Below, piece by piece: positions 16,752 through 25,976 of a stretch of DNA of 64,000 nucleotides. The stretch lies in contig MKVL01000012.1 of assembly GCA_001899205.1 (NCBI GenBank), forward strand, positions 161,903-225,902. The letters run 5' to 3'. The notes beneath the pieces were generated by a model that worked only from the letters and a program-made list of their open reading frames with translations, made no database searches and was not told the DNA's origin. The stretch comes from Mesorhizobium sp. 65-26. Its GTDB lineage: Bacteria; Pseudomonadota; Alphaproteobacteria; Rhizobiales; Rhizobiaceae. The translations under genes and the position numbers were made by a program. The stretch's first letter is position 1; every line of letters begins with the position of its first letter.

Positions 16752-17408
16752 TCAAGAAAGACGCCACACCGTGGTGCGCTTGACCTCGGCGTCTTCCAGG
16801 GCGCGGGTCACCGGCACCTCGTAGACGCCGAGCGACGTCAGGCCGTCGCGCGGCAGGTAGGAGCGGCCGGGATCGCCGACGAGGATGTCGACGCCGCGCG
16901 CCTTCAAGGCGCGAAACCACGGCATCAGCCTGTCGGCCATGCCCTTGTCGTAGAAGACATCGCCGGCCAGCACGACGTCCCAGCCGGCATCCGTCCCGAT
17001 GCAGTCGGTGCCGAGGAATTGCGCCTCCGTGCCGTTGGCGCGGAGGTTGAGGGCAATCGCCGTGGCGCAGAAAGGGTCGATGTCGGCGGCCACCACACCG
17101 GCCGCGCCCGCCTTGGCGGCGGCGATGGCAACGAGGCCGGAGCCGGAGGCGAAATCCAGCACGCGCTTGCCGCGCACCAGCGCGGGATTGTCGAGAACAT
17201 GGCGCGCCAGGCCCTGTCCGCCGGCCCAGGCGAAGGCCCAGAAGGGTGGCGGCAGGCCGATCTCGGCCAACTCCTCCTCCGTCTTCAGCCATAAGTCATG
17301 CGCCTCGTCGGCCAGGTGCAGGACGATCTCCGGCACATGCGGCGGCGCCATCAGCGCCGTGTTGTCGAGGATGAAGCGCGCGGCGTTGTCCGGCGTCAGC
17401 CGCGTCAC
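16752..17408 (-). CDS. Class I SAM-dependent methyltransferase (ETFB-lysine/nicotinamide N-MT-like)
   Basis: A 218-residue methyltransferase. The SAM-binding motif is GKRVLDFASGSGLVAIAAAKAGA near residues 75-97, followed by VVAADIDPFC, and the DVVLAGDVFYDK motif IV resembles the METTL20/nicotinamide N-methyltransferase-like group. The start is a GTG overlapping the stop of the upstream EVE gene (GTGA), so translation is coupled and the two should be co-expressed. No substrate can be assigned; methylation of the electron-transfer flavoprotein beta subunit is one possibility known for relatives. Confidence 0.88.
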   Translation of the reverse strand: MTRLTPDNAARFILDNTALMAPPHVPEIVLHLADEAHDLWLKTEEELAEIGLPPPFWAFAWAGGQGLARHVLDNPALVRGKRVLDFASGSGLVAIAAAKAGAAGVVAADIDPFCATAIALNLRANGTEAQFLGTDCIGTDAGWDVVLAGDVFYDKGMADRLMPWFRALKARGVDILVGDPGRSYLPRDGLTSLGVYEVPVTRALEDAEVKRTTVWRLS

Positions 17409-17830
17409 GGCGCCGGGTTCAGGCCGGCCATGCGGCAAACCTCTTTCCACTCCGCCGGCGTCACCGGCTGCACGGAAAGCCGGCCCAGCCGCACCAGCGC
17501 CATTTCGGAGAGCTTGGGATTGGCCTTGACCTGCTCCAGTGTCACCGGCGTGGGAACGTCTTTGTAGGCGCGCACGTCGACGCATTCCCAGCGCGGATCG
17601 TCCGTGGTGGTATCGTGATGGGCGAGCGCGCAGACCTCGGCGATGCCGACGATGTTGAGCCCCTCGTTGGAATGATAGAAGAAGCCGAGATCGCCGACCT
17701 GCATGGCCTTCATGTTGTTGCGCGCGGCATAGTTGCGCACGCCGTCCCACTGCGTGCCTTCCTTGCCCTTGGCCTTCAGCATCTCGAAGGAGAACTTGAA
17801 GGGCTCGGATTTGAACAGCCAGTAGTTCAT
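17405..17830 (-). CDS. EVE-domain protein
   Basis: A 141-residue EVE (PUA-like) protein, the bacterial relative of thymocyte nuclear protein 1. The canonical start is MNYWLFKSEPFKFSFEML, followed by QWDGVRNYAARNNMKAMQVGD and FFYHSNEG. EVE domains bind modified bases in DNA or RNA. It overlaps the methyltransferase start by four bases. The pairing with a methyltransferase is suggestive, but the downstream enzyme looks like a protein or small-molecule methyltransferase. Confidence 0.93.
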   Translation of the reverse strand: MNYWLFKSEPFKFSFEMLKAKGKEGTQWDGVRNYAARNNMKAMQVGDLGFFYHSNEGLNIVGIAEVCALAHHDTTTDDPRWECVDVRAYKDVPTPVTLEQVKANPKLSEMALVRLGRLSVQPVTPAEWKEVCRMAGLNPAP

Positions 17831-17894
17831 CTCAGTCGTCCTGTCGCCATTGTCGGTTCGCCGCTGTCGGGCGTCTGCGTTGCCCTATCCTTAT

Positions 17895-17920
17895 CCTCTC
17901 CCCGCGACGACGGGGAGAGG
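17895..17920. repeat. Dispersed palindrome CCTCTCCCCG-N6-CGGGGAGAGG
   Basis: A perfect 10-bp stem with loop CGACGA, between the YciI and EVE genes. It belongs to the CTCCCCGT/ACGGGGAG family also seen at 60848-60869 and 60941-60960. It may double as a terminator for the YciI/gpsA/tsaD unit. Confidence 0.65.
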
Positions 17921-17967
17921 GGATTGCCGCGCGTCGCGGCCGAACCGCGAAGGCGGTGCAATATAGC

Positions 17968-18258
17968 TCACGCGGGCTTGTTGAAGGTCCAGTTCCACGG
18001 ACGGATCTCGACGCTCTCGAACAGCCCGGCCTTGGCATAGGGGTCTCCGGCTGCAAGCGCCTGCGCCGCCGCCATGTCCGGCGCCTCGACCACGACGAGG
18101 CTGCCGTTCGGCTTGCTGTCGCCGTCGAGGAAGGGACCGGCGAAGGCCAGCTTCTTTTCGCCATTCAGCCCTTCCAGATAGGCAACGTGGGTCGGGCGCG
18201 TGTCGAGCCGCACCTGAAGGCTTCCGGGCTTGTCCTTGCAAATCAGCGCAAACAGCAT
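17968..18258 (-). CDS. YciI-family protein
   Basis: A 96-residue single-domain YciI protein: MLFALICKDKPGSLQVRLDTRP, FAGPFLDGDSKPNGSLVVVEA and YAKAGLFESVEIRPWNW are the family blocks, including the His/Asp-type centre positions THVAYLEG and DGD. It follows gpsA by 61 bases on the same strand; a yciI gene beside gpsA and tsaD is an arrangement I recall from related alphaproteobacteria. The biochemical role is unknown. Confidence 0.92.
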   Translation of the reverse strand: MLFALICKDKPGSLQVRLDTRPTHVAYLEGLNGEKKLAFAGPFLDGDSKPNGSLVVVEAPDMAAAQALAAGDPYAKAGLFESVEIRPWNWTFNKPA

Positions 18259-18319
18259 GTCTTCGTCTCCATTGATCGATCGGTTCAGGTGGCCTGATGC
18301 GCGCTCGCGGGATCGCGCC

Positions 18320-19321
18320 TCAGGAATCGGTTTCGGTCTTCAGCGGCCGCGTCATCAGCGCCGTCACCGCCTGCCCGATGGTGAGCGCGCCGTCGAGGAT
18401 CGCGGCCGTGGCGGTGATGATCGGCGCATCGATGCCGCGCTCGCTGGCAAGGCGGGCGGCAATGGCGGCCGTCGGCACGCCCTCGGCCAGCGGCAGTCCG
18501 GCAAGCGGCTTGCCCTGTCCGAGCGCCAACCCGTAAGCGAAGTTGCGCGACTGGGTGGACGAACAGGTGAGCAGCAGGTCGCCCAGGCCGGAAAGGCCCA
18601 TCAGCGTCTCGGGCCGGGCACCGAAGGCGGCGCCGATGCGGCGCAGCTCGACGAAGCCGCGTGTCACCATGGCCGCCTGCGCGCTGGCGCCGAGGCCGGC
18701 GCCGGTGACCGCGCCGGCGGCAATGGCGAAGACGTTCTTCAGCGCGCCGCCAATCTCGACGCCGACCACGTCGTCGCTGGAATAGCAGCGCAGGTTGAGC
18801 GCCGAGAAACGCGCCGCGAGGTCAGCGGCGAGCGCCTCGTCGCCGGCGACGACGACGGCCGTCGGCAAGCCCCTGGCGACGTCAGTTGCGAAGCTCGGGC
18901 CGGAAAGAACGGCGACCGGATTGGCCGGCAGCATCTCCTCGACGATGGTCGACAAGAGCGCCCCTGTTTCGCGCTCGATGCCCTTGGCGCACAGCACCAG
19001 CGGCGCGCCCTTCGGCACGTGGTCGCGCGCTTCGGATAGCACGGCGCGCAGCGACTGCGCCGGCGTCACCGCCAGCACGCAATCAGCGCCGGCCAGCGCG
19101 GCCTGCAGCTCGTGCGTGGCCTCGATGCCGGGGTCTATGGCGATGCCGGGCAGGTAGCGCGGGTTCTCGCCGCGACGGATCGCGGCCACCATCGCCTCGT
19201 CGCGCGCCCACAGGGCGACGTCATGTCCGGCGCGCAGCATGGCCAACGCCAGTGCCGTACCCCAGGCGCCGCCACCCAGCACGGCCACGCGCCAGCCGCT
19301 CTTGCCCGCCGGCTCGCTCAT
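18320..19321 (-). CDS. gpsA: Glycerol-3-phosphate dehydrogenase [NAD(P)+]
   Basis: A 333-residue cytoplasmic enzyme that reduces dihydroxyacetone phosphate to sn-glycerol-3-phosphate for phospholipid synthesis. The NAD(P) loop is [16 protein letters not shown], the catalytic Lys lies in [15 protein letters not shown], and [11 protein letters not shown] and [14 protein letters not shown] are family signatures. The ATG at 19321 has GGAGAGG just upstream; an in-frame ATG at 19336 overlaps the tsaD stop (ATGA) and would add five residues. Either way it is coupled to tsaD. Confidence 0.96.
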   Translation of the reverse strand: MSEPAGKSGWRVAVLGGGAWGTALALAMLRAGHDVALWARDEAMVAAIRRGENPRYLPGIAIDPGIEATHELQAALAGADCVLAVTPAQSLRAVLSEARDHVPKGAPLVLCAKGIERETGALLSTIVEEMLPANPVAVLSGPSFATDVARGLPTAVVVAGDEALAADLAARFSALNLRCYSSDDVVGVEIGGALKNVFAIAAGAVTGAGLGASAQAAMVTRGFVELRRIGAAFGARPETLMGLSGLGDLLLTCSSTQSRNFAYGLALGQGKPLAGLPLAEGVPTAAIAARLASERGIDAPIITATAAILDGALTIGQAVTALMTRPLKTETDS

Positions 19322-19332
19322 GCCCTCTCCAC

Positions 19333-20421
19333 TCATGCCTTGGCCCCGCGCCGGCCGGAACCAACCATCGGAGCGGAGATGCCGTCCAGCGGCCAGCGCG
19401 AACGCGGAACGAAATCGAAGCCGTTCTCGTCCGCCATGCCGGCCCCGATCCGTTCGATGCCGGCCCAGGCGATCATCGCCGCATTGTCGGTGCAGAGCTT
19501 CATCGGCGGCGCGACGAAGTTGAAGCCGGCTTCGGCGCACAGCGCCTGCAGCCGGTCCTTGATCGTCCGGTTGGCGGCGACGCCGCCGGCCACGACGAGC
19601 GCCGGCGCGGCCATGTCGGGGAATGTCTCGCGGAAACGGGCCAAGGCGCGCGCCACGCGATCGCCCAACGCGTCGGCCACCGCCGCCTGGAACGAGGCGC
19701 AGATGTCGGCGACGTCCTGGTCGCTCAGCGGGCTGATGGCTTCCGCCGCCTGCCGCACGGCGGTCTTGAGGCCGGAAAAGGAGAAGTCGGGCTGCGCAGA
19801 GCCTTTCATCGGACGCGGGAAGGCGAAGCGCGTCGCATCGCCGGCGGCAGCGGCCTTCTCGACATTGGGACCGCCGGGATAGGGCAGGCCGAGCATTTTG
19901 GCGGTCTTGTCGAAGGCCTCGCCGAGCGCGTCGTCGATGGTGGTCGCCCAGCGCTGGTAGTCGCCGACGCCACGCACCGCGACGATCTGGGTGTGTCCGC
20001 CCGAGACCAGCAGCAGCAGGTAAGGGAAGGCGAGGCCGTCGGTCAGCCGCGCTGTCAGCGCATGGCCCTCGAGGTGGTTGACCGCGATCAGCGGCTTGCC
20101 GGTGGCGGCGGCGATGGCCTTGGCCGTCATCAGACCGACGATCAGCCCGCCGACAAGTCCCGGCCCGGCGGTGGCGGCGACGGCGTCGATGTCGGAAAGC
20201 GCCATCCCCGAATCCGCGAGCGCCGCCTCGATGATGCCGTCCAGCGCCTCGACATGGGCGCGGGCGGCGATCTCGGGCACGACGCCGCCGAAAGCCGCGT
20301 GCTCCTCGATCTGGCTCAGCACGACATTGGACAGGATTTCCGGCTTCGAATCGCCGGCAAGCGCGACGACGCTGGCCGCCGTCTCGTCGCAACTCGTTTC
20401 AATGCCCAGCACGCGGATCAA
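19333..20421 (-). CDS. tsaD: tRNA N6-threonylcarbamoyladenosine transferase TsaD
   Basis: A 362-residue essential enzyme that transfers threonylcarbamoyl to A37 of ANN-decoding tRNAs. The start [16 protein letters not shown], the metal-binding [11 protein letters not shown], the [11 protein letters not shown] block and [16 protein letters not shown] are all canonical for TsaD/Gcp. It overlaps or abuts gpsA downstream and is divergent from hemC, a conserved alphaproteobacterial arrangement. Confidence 0.97.
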   Translation of the reverse strand: MIRVLGIETSCDETAASVVALAGDSKPEILSNVVLSQIEEHAAFGGVVPEIAARAHVEALDGIIEAALADSGMALSDIDAVAATAGPGLVGGLIVGLMTAKAIAAATGKPLIAVNHLEGHALTARLTDGLAFPYLLLLVSGGHTQIVAVRGVGDYQRWATTIDDALGEAFDKTAKMLGLPYPGGPNVEKAAAAGDATRFAFPRPMKGSAQPDFSFSGLKTAVRQAAEAISPLSDQDVADICASFQAAVADALGDRVARALARFRETFPDMAAPALVVAGGVAANRTIKDRLQALCAEAGFNFVAPPMKLCTDNAAMIAWAGIERIGAGMADENGFDFVPRSRWPLDGISAPMVGSGRRGAKA

Positions 20422-20450
20422 TTGGTCGCTGCCCCTAGAGATTGTGCAGT

Positions 20451-20477
20451 CGGCCTTTCCCCGTTAGGAGAAGGCCG
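20451..20477. repeat. Imperfect hairpin in the tsaD-hemC divergent region
   Basis: CGGCCTTTCC and GGAGAAGGCCG form an imperfect stem with a short loop between the divergent tsaD and hemC starts. It may be a degenerate copy of the CCCCGT palindrome family. Confidence 0.35.
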
Positions 20478-20608
20478 AAAAGGCCTCGCTGGACCGGATG
20501 CGCTCAATCCGTCGCGCATTTCGCTCCAGCTGTTTATCCAGCCGCATTTCCGCCACGCCATATGGCCGCGAAATGCTTCCAGCCGGGGGTTATCACGGAC
20601 CGCGCGCC

Positions 20609-21535
20609 ATGCAAACAATCTTGAGGATCGGAACACGTGGCAGCCCGTTGGCGCTCGCCCAGGCACGCGAGACGCAAAGCCGGCTGATGGCCGCGCACGG
20701 CCTGCCCGAACAGGCGTTCGAGATCGTGGTCATCGCCACCAGCGGCGACCGCATCCAGGACCGGCCGCTGTCGGAAGCCGGCGGCAAGGGACTCTTCACC
20801 AAGGAGATCGAGGAGGCGCTGCTGGAGCGTCGCCTCGACATCGCCGTGCATTCGTCCAAGGACATGCCGACCACGCTGCCGGACGGGCTGGAATTGTCGG
20901 CTTTCCTGCCGCGCGAGGACGCGCGCGACGCTTTCATAGGCAAGGCGGCTAGGCGAATCGCCGACCTGCCGCGCGGCGCTACGGTGGGCTCCTCGTCGCT
21001 GCGGCGGCAGGCGCTGATCCGCCGCATGCGGCCGGACCTCGACGTGGTGATGTTCCGCGGCAACGTCAACACCCGCCTGCGCAAGCTGGAGGAGGGCGTC
21101 GCCTCGGGCACCATCCTCGCCTATGCCGGGCTCAAGCGCCTCGGGCTCGAGCATGTCATCACCGACCTGATGTCGCTCGACGACTTTCCGCCGGCGCCCG
21201 GGCAAGGGGCGATCTGCATCGAGAGCCGCGCCGGCGATGCCGACACACACGCATTGCTGGCGGCGATCCACGACGTGCCGACCGGCCAGGCGCTGGCATG
21301 CGAACGCGCCTTCCTGGCCGCGCTCGACGGGTCATGCCGCACGCCGATCGCCGGCTATGCCACCGTCGCCGACGGGCAGTTGTCCTTCGCCGGGCTGATC
21401 CTTTCCCCGGATGGCGCGCAGTCGCACGAGGTGCGCTCGGCCGGCCTTGCGTCCGACGCCGCGCGTCTTGGCGACGCGGCCGGCCGGGAGGTTCGGGCGA
21501 AGGCCGGCGAGACGTTCTTCGACGGCTGGGCCTGA
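20609..21535 (+). CDS. hemC: Hydroxymethylbilane synthase
   Basis: A 308-residue haem-pathway enzyme that polymerises four porphobilinogen units. The start [14 protein letters not shown], the VHSSKDMPT motif, [12 protein letters not shown] and the dipyrromethane-cofactor cysteine loop [13 protein letters not shown] are all present. The start at 20609 gives the standard N-terminus. An upstream extension to 20498 is unsupported. HemD follows one base after the stop codon. Confidence 0.97.
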   Translation: MQTILRIGTRGSPLALAQARETQSRLMAAHGLPEQAFEIVVIATSGDRIQDRPLSEAGGKGLFTKEIEEALLERRLDIAVHSSKDMPTTLPDGLELSAFLPREDARDAFIGKAARRIADLPRGATVGSSSLRRQALIRRMRPDLDVVMFRGNVNTRLRKLEEGVASGTILAYAGLKRLGLEHVITDLMSLDDFPPAPGQGAICIESRAGDADTHALLAAIHDVPTGQALACERAFLAALDGSCRTPIAGYATVADGQLSFAGLILSPDGAQSHEVRSAGLASDAARLGDAAGREVRAKAGETFFDGWA

Positions 21536-21536
21536 C

Positions 21537-22241
21537 ATGGTCCGCGTCCTGGTCACGCGGCCGGCGTCCGGTGCCTCGCGCACCGCGCGCCGGCTCGAGG
21601 ACCAGGGATTTCAGCCGCTGTTGCTGCCCTTGACGCGCACGCAGGCGCTGCCGGTCGATGCCCTGCCCGGCGACGTGGCTGCGGTGGCGATCACCAGCGC
21701 CAACGCGATCCGCCACGCGCCGCGCGAAATCGTCGCGGCGCTCGCCGCGCTGCCATGCCACGCGGTCGGCGCCAGGACGGCGCAAGCTGCGCGTGCCGCC
21801 GGATTCCTCTCGGTCAGCGAGGGGCCGGGCACGGCTGAGGCTCTTGCAGACGTCCTGGCCGGTTCGCTTGCGGGAAAATCACTTGCGTATCTGTGCGGCC
21901 GCGTTCGGCTGCCGGCCTTCGAGGCGCGCCTGTCGTCGGCCGGCGTCGATGTGCGGGCGGTCGAGACCTACGACACGATCGGCATCGACTATGCCGACGC
22001 GGCCGTGCTCGAGCGGCTTTCGGGCAGGCCCGTCGACATCGCTCTGGTCTATTCTGCCCGGGCTGGAGCGGCCATACGGGAACTGGCCGGCCGACCGGCC
22101 CTGCGCGAGCTGTTTGAAAAGACGCGTTTCCTGGCGCTTTCCGACCGCGTCGCGGCAGCGCTCGGCGATATCGCAGGCACGGATATCCGCGTTGCGGCGC
22201 GGCCCGACGAGGATGCGCTGCTAGCGCTCGTGCGGGCGTAG
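21537..22241 (+). CDS. hemD: Uroporphyrinogen-III synthase
   Basis: A 234-residue enzyme closing hydroxymethylbilane into uroporphyrinogen III. It is a poorly conserved family; here the opening VLVTRPASGASRTARRLEDQGFQPLLLPLT, the AITSANAIRHAP block and SARAGAAIRELAG support it. The start is the ATG directly after the hemC stop. It is followed by the Mic60-like gene after 153 bases. Confidence 0.93.
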   Translation: MVRVLVTRPASGASRTARRLEDQGFQPLLLPLTRTQALPVDALPGDVAAVAITSANAIRHAPREIVAALAALPCHAVGARTAQAARAAGFLSVSEGPGTAEALADVLAGSLAGKSLAYLCGRVRLPAFEARLSSAGVDVRAVETYDTIGIDYADAAVLERLSGRPVDIALVYSARAGAAIRELAGRPALRELFEKTRFLALSDRVAAALGDIAGTDIRVAARPDEDALLALVRA

Positions 22242-22394
22242 GCCGCGATGCGCCGGAAGGATCAAAATGTCCGGGCGCCAAAGCGCGCCATCACGCCGCC
22301 CCTTTTCACCGCTTGGTGATGTGCTAGACCCATTCCAGCCATTACGCGCCGCCGTTGCGAACCTGAAGCCCAACTGAATTAGCGGAGTCCGAAC

Positions 22395-23870
22395 ATGGTC
22401 AAGACGCCGAAGACGCGACATTCGAAGAGCCGGCGCGAACCGGTGACCATCGAGCTGGAGCCCGGCGCCGTGTCGCGAATCGTCGACGAGGATGCGACGA
22501 AGGCCAAGGCCGGCGAGACGAAGGCGAGCGATTCGCCGCCCGTCGCGGAACCCGTGCATGCCGAGCAGAGCGACCTGGAGCCGTGGGAGCACGCCGACGC
22601 TCCGACATCCGGCAAGGACGAGCAGGCCAAGCCGGGCGGAGAGGACTTCAGCGGTCCCGATTCCACCTATCCCGGAGCCACGGCCGAAGCCGCTACGGCG
22701 CCGGAAGATGGCAAGGCCGGCACGACGCGAAGCTTCGACTATGACTTCAGCGAGAAGACCCAGGCCGGCGCGGCGGCGGCTGGCGGCGAGTCGGCTGGCA
22801 ACGGCCAGGCGGCTTTCGCGCCGCCCCCCGCCCGTGGCGGCGCGCGCGGGCTCGGTGCCGGCGTCATCGGTGGCATCGTGGCGCTGGCGGTTGCCGGCGG
22901 CCTGCAGTTCGCGGGCCTGCTTGGCGCACCAGGCCAGAATGCGTCCGGCGTGTCGATCGACGACGTCAACAGCCAGGTCGCCGCGCTGAAGAGCGAGATC
23001 GCGCGGCTGAAGGAAACCAATGGTGGCGACGTATCGTCCAAGGTCGATGGTTTTTCCTCGGCGCTCGACCATGTCAAATCGGATGTCGCGGCGCTGAAAT
23101 CGGCCGTGCAATCCGGCGGAACCGGCGACAGCGCGGCCATCGCGTCGCTGACCGACAAGCTCAGCCAGGTCGAATCGGCAGTCGCGACCCTCAACCAGGC
23201 GCCCAAGGCAGCCCCGGTCGATCTCGGCCCTGTCAACGACAAGCTAGCCGGCCTCGACGCGCTGGTGAAATCGGCCGGCGATGCCGCCAAGAGCGAGGAC
23301 GGCCGGATCGGCGCGCTGGAACAGTCGGTGTCGCAGCTCTCCGGCAAGGTCGAGGCGCAGGCCTCGCAGCCGAAGATCGCGCTCGCCATCGCCGCCTCGG
23401 CGCTGAAGGCGGCGCTCGATCGCGGCGCGCCGTTCTCGGCCGAACTCGAGACCTTCGCCGCGATCGCGCCGAACGCGCCCGAGCTCGCCACCTTGCGCGG
23501 CTATGCCGACAAGGGCGTGCCGACCAGGGCCGAGATCGCCACGCAGGTGGACGCCGCCGCCAACGCCATGGTGGCCGCCGCCAAGCCCGCGGATGCCAAT
23601 GCCGGTTTCTTCCAGAACCTGGTTTCGAGCGCGCAGTCGCTCGTCAAGGTGCGTCCGGTTGGCGCCGTCGAAGGCAAGGGCGCGCCAGAGACCGTCGCGC
23701 GCATGGAGGTCGCCGTCAACCAGGGCGACTACGCCAAGGCGCTCAGCGAGTACGAAACGTTGCCCGACGCGGCAAAGGCGGCAGGCGCCGACTTTGCCGG
23801 CAAACTGAAGGCGCGCATTGAGGTCGAGGCGCAGATCGGCGCCTTGATCGCCGACGCGATGAAGGCATGA
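22395..23870 (+). CDS. Mic60/mitofilin-like (COG4223) inner-membrane protein
   Basis: A 491-residue protein with a disordered acidic cytoplasmic N-terminus (about 1-150), one membrane helix (GLGAGVIGGIVALAVAGG, about 152-175), a long coiled-coil region (about 195-320) and a C-terminal helical domain. This plan and the position between hemD and HemY match the alphaproteobacterial homologue of mitochondrial Mic60, which shapes inner-membrane invaginations. In other alphaproteobacteria the gene is also linked to hemC-hemD. The Mic60 call rests on architecture and synteny. Confidence 0.82.
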   Translation: MVKTPKTRHSKSRREPVTIELEPGAVSRIVDEDATKAKAGETKASDSPPVAEPVHAEQSDLEPWEHADAPTSGKDEQAKPGGEDFSGPDSTYPGATAEAATAPEDGKAGTTRSFDYDFSEKTQAGAAAAGGESAGNGQAAFAPPPARGGARGLGAGVIGGIVALAVAGGLQFAGLLGAPGQNASGVSIDDVNSQVAALKSEIARLKETNGGDVSSKVDGFSSALDHVKSDVAALKSAVQSGGTGDSAAIASLTDKLSQVESAVATLNQAPKAAPVDLGPVNDKLAGLDALVKSAGDAAKSEDGRIGALEQSVSQLSGKVEAQASQPKIALAIAASALKAALDRGAPFSAELETFAAIAPNAPELATLRGYADKGVPTRAEIATQVDAAANAMVAAAKPADANAGFFQNLVSSAQSLVKVRPVGAVEGKGAPETVARMEVAVNQGDYAKALSEYETLPDAAKAAGADFAGKLKARIEVEAQIGALIADAMKA

Positions 23871-23880
23871 GGACCAGGCA

Positions 23881-25449
23881 ATGATCCGCATCCTGCTTTT
23901 CCTCGTCGTCGTCTTCGGGCTCGGACTCGGCTTTGCCTGGCTGGCGGACCGGCCCGGCGAAATGGTCGTCACCTTCAACGGCTACCAGTACCAGGTCAGC
24001 CTGATGGTGGCGGCGGTGGCGGTCGTGGCCGTGGTGGCCGCGGTGATGATCCTCTGGTGGCTGGTGAAATCGGTCTGGAACAGCCCCTACACGATCTCGC
24101 GGTATTTCCGGGTGCGTCGTCGCGATCGCGGCTACCAGGCGCTGTCCACCGGCATGATCGCGGCGGGCGCCGGCGACGGCGCGCTTGCGCGCAAGAAGAC
24201 CAGGGAGGCCGCCAAGCTGATCAGCGCCGATCAGGAGCCGCTGATCCACCTGCTCGAAGCACAGGCCTCGCTGCTCGAGGGCGACCACAAGGCGGCGCGC
24301 GAGAAGTTCGAGAGCATGCTCGACGATCCGGAAATGCGGCTGCTCGGCCTGCGCGGGCTCTATCTCGAGGCCGAGCGCCTTGGTGACCGCAACGCCGCGC
24401 GTCACTATGCCGGCCGTGCCGCCGCTGCCGCGCCGCAACTCGCCTGGGCCGCCGAATCGACGCTCGAGGACCTTACGGGCCAGGGCGACTGGGACGGCGC
24501 GCTGAAACTGGTTGAATCGCAGAAGTCGACCAGGCAGATTGAGCGCGACGCCGCCAGTCGCCGCCGCGCCGTGCTGCTTACCGCCAAGGCCCAGGCGCTC
24601 ATGGAAAGCGATCCCAACGCGGCGCGCGCCGCCGCCGTCGAGGCCAATCGCCTGCGGCCGGACTTCGCGCCGGCGGCCGTCGCGGCCGCCAAGGCACTGT
24701 TTCGCCAGAACGATGTGCGCAAGGGCTCCAAGGTGCTGGAAACGGCGTGGCAGACCGAGCCGCATCCGGAGATCGCCGAACTTTACACCCATGCCCGTCC
24801 GGGCGACGCGGTGCTCGACCGGCTCAACCGGGCGCGCAAGCTGCAATCGATGAAGAAGAACCATGCCGAATCGTCGATGGCGGTGGCGCGCGCCGCCTTC
24901 GATGCGCAGGACTTCGCCACGGCCCGCGCCGAGGCGGAAGCGGCTATCCGCATGGATCGGCGCGAGAGCGCCTATCTGCTGCTGGCCGACATCGAGGAGG
25001 CAGAGACGGGCGACCAGGGCAAGGTCCGCCAGCTTCTGGCCAAGGCGGTGCGGGCGCCGCGCGACCCGGCCTGGGTAGCCGATGGCGTCGTGTCGGAACG
25101 CTGGGAGCCGGTCTCGCCGGTGACCGGCAAGCTCGACGCCTTCGAATGGCGTGCGCCGGTGGAACGTCTCGGCCAGTTGATCGACAGCCACGATGAGGTG
25201 GAGGCGGTGCCGGCCATCTCCGCCCCCCGCGACAGCGCCGATGTGATTGACCGCGTGCTGCCGGACGGTGTCACGGCAGGCAAGGAAGGCGAGCCGCTCG
25301 ACCATCAGGTCGCGCCTCCCGTCGCCGACGGGCCGGGCGATGCCGCGACGGCGGAGCCGGCCGACGCTCCCGCCAGGCTTCCCGACGATCCGGGTGTCGA
25401 CCCGGACGACGAGGGCGAAAAATCATCGCGCCGGTTCCGGCTGTTCTGA
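23881..25449 (+). CDS. HemY-domain protein
   Basis: A 522-residue protein starting ten bases after the Mic60-like gene. Two hydrophobic helices lie near residues 3-22 and 40-60, bounding the HemY_N domain (RPGEMVVTFNGYQYQVSLMVAAV), followed by TPR-like helices (DFATARAEAEAAIR and similar). The C-terminus (after about residue 430) is Asp/Pro-rich and probably disordered. In gammaproteobacteria HemY is encoded with hemC/hemD/hemX; its role is undefined. It is not the HemY protoporphyrinogen oxidase of Bacillus. Confidence 0.9.
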   Translation: MIRILLFLVVVFGLGLGFAWLADRPGEMVVTFNGYQYQVSLMVAAVAVVAVVAAVMILWWLVKSVWNSPYTISRYFRVRRRDRGYQALSTGMIAAGAGDGALARKKTREAAKLISADQEPLIHLLEAQASLLEGDHKAAREKFESMLDDPEMRLLGLRGLYLEAERLGDRNAARHYAGRAAAAAPQLAWAAESTLEDLTGQGDWDGALKLVESQKSTRQIERDAASRRRAVLLTAKAQALMESDPNAARAAAVEANRLRPDFAPAAVAAAKALFRQNDVRKGSKVLETAWQTEPHPEIAELYTHARPGDAVLDRLNRARKLQSMKKNHAESSMAVARAAFDAQDFATARAEAEAAIRMDRRESAYLLLADIEEAETGDQGKVRQLLAKAVRAPRDPAWVADGVVSERWEPVSPVTGKLDAFEWRAPVERLGQLIDSHDEVEAVPAISAPRDSADVIDRVLPDGVTAGKEGEPLDHQVAPPVADGPGDAATAEPADAPARLPDDPGVDPDDEGEKSSRRFRLF

Positions 25450-25472
25450 GGTCAACCCGACTGGGAAATTTC

Positions 25473-25952
25473 ATGTTCGAACGCGTACTGTCATTCCTGA
25501 GGGATTTACCCGGAACGGGCGGCGCCCGACCCAGCGCGGACGACCCGCGCGTCGCCGCGTCGGCGCTGCTCTATCATGTGATGAGCGCCGACGGCGTGCG
25601 TCAAGATGTCGAGTGGGAGCGCTTCAAGGCGGTACTGTCAGAGACCTATTCGATCGGTGGCGCAGAGCTGGAGGCGCTGGCGGCCGCCGGCCAGCGCGCC
25701 GACGACGAGGCAATCGACCTCTATGCCTTCACCAGCGTGCTGAAGCGGCACCTCGGCGCCGAGGAGCGCAAGGCCTTCATCGGCCTGATGTGGGAGATCG
25801 TCTATGCCGACGGCGAATTGCACGAGCTGGAGGACAATACGGTCTGGCGCGTCGCCGAGCTGATCGGTGTCGAGCGTCATGACCGGGTCGAGGCGCGCCG
25901 CAGGGCGGCGGCGCACGCGCCGGGCGCGACCGGGACGGCCAGCGACGAATAG
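25473..25952 (+). CDS. TerB-family protein
   Basis: A 159-residue helical protein of the TerB (tellurite resistance/COG4103) type: DDPRVAASALLYHVMSADGVRQDVEW, then EERKAFIGLMWEIVYADGELHELEDN. The two acidic ADG repeats are the family's likely metal-binding positions. It is 23 bases downstream of the HemY gene and probably the last gene of the hemC operon. The function is unclear; tellurite resistance is not implied. Confidence 0.9.
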   Translation: MFERVLSFLRDLPGTGGARPSADDPRVAASALLYHVMSADGVRQDVEWERFKAVLSETYSIGGAELEALAAAGQRADDEAIDLYAFTSVLKRHLGAEERKAFIGLMWEIVYADGELHELEDNTVWRVAELIGVERHDRVEARRRAAAHAPGATGTASDE

Positions 25953-25976
25953 AGCATACAGGGATCCCGCGCCACG

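Noticed and set aside
18886-20952. A 688-codon plus-strand frame over gpsA and tsaD
   Set aside because: It spans two conserved minus-strand genes and the hemC start, with no domain or ribosome site.
25473-25952. Tellurite resistance as the role of the TerB-like gene
   Set aside because: The family name comes from plasmid loci; there are no other ter genes here, and the gene sits in a haem-linked operon.
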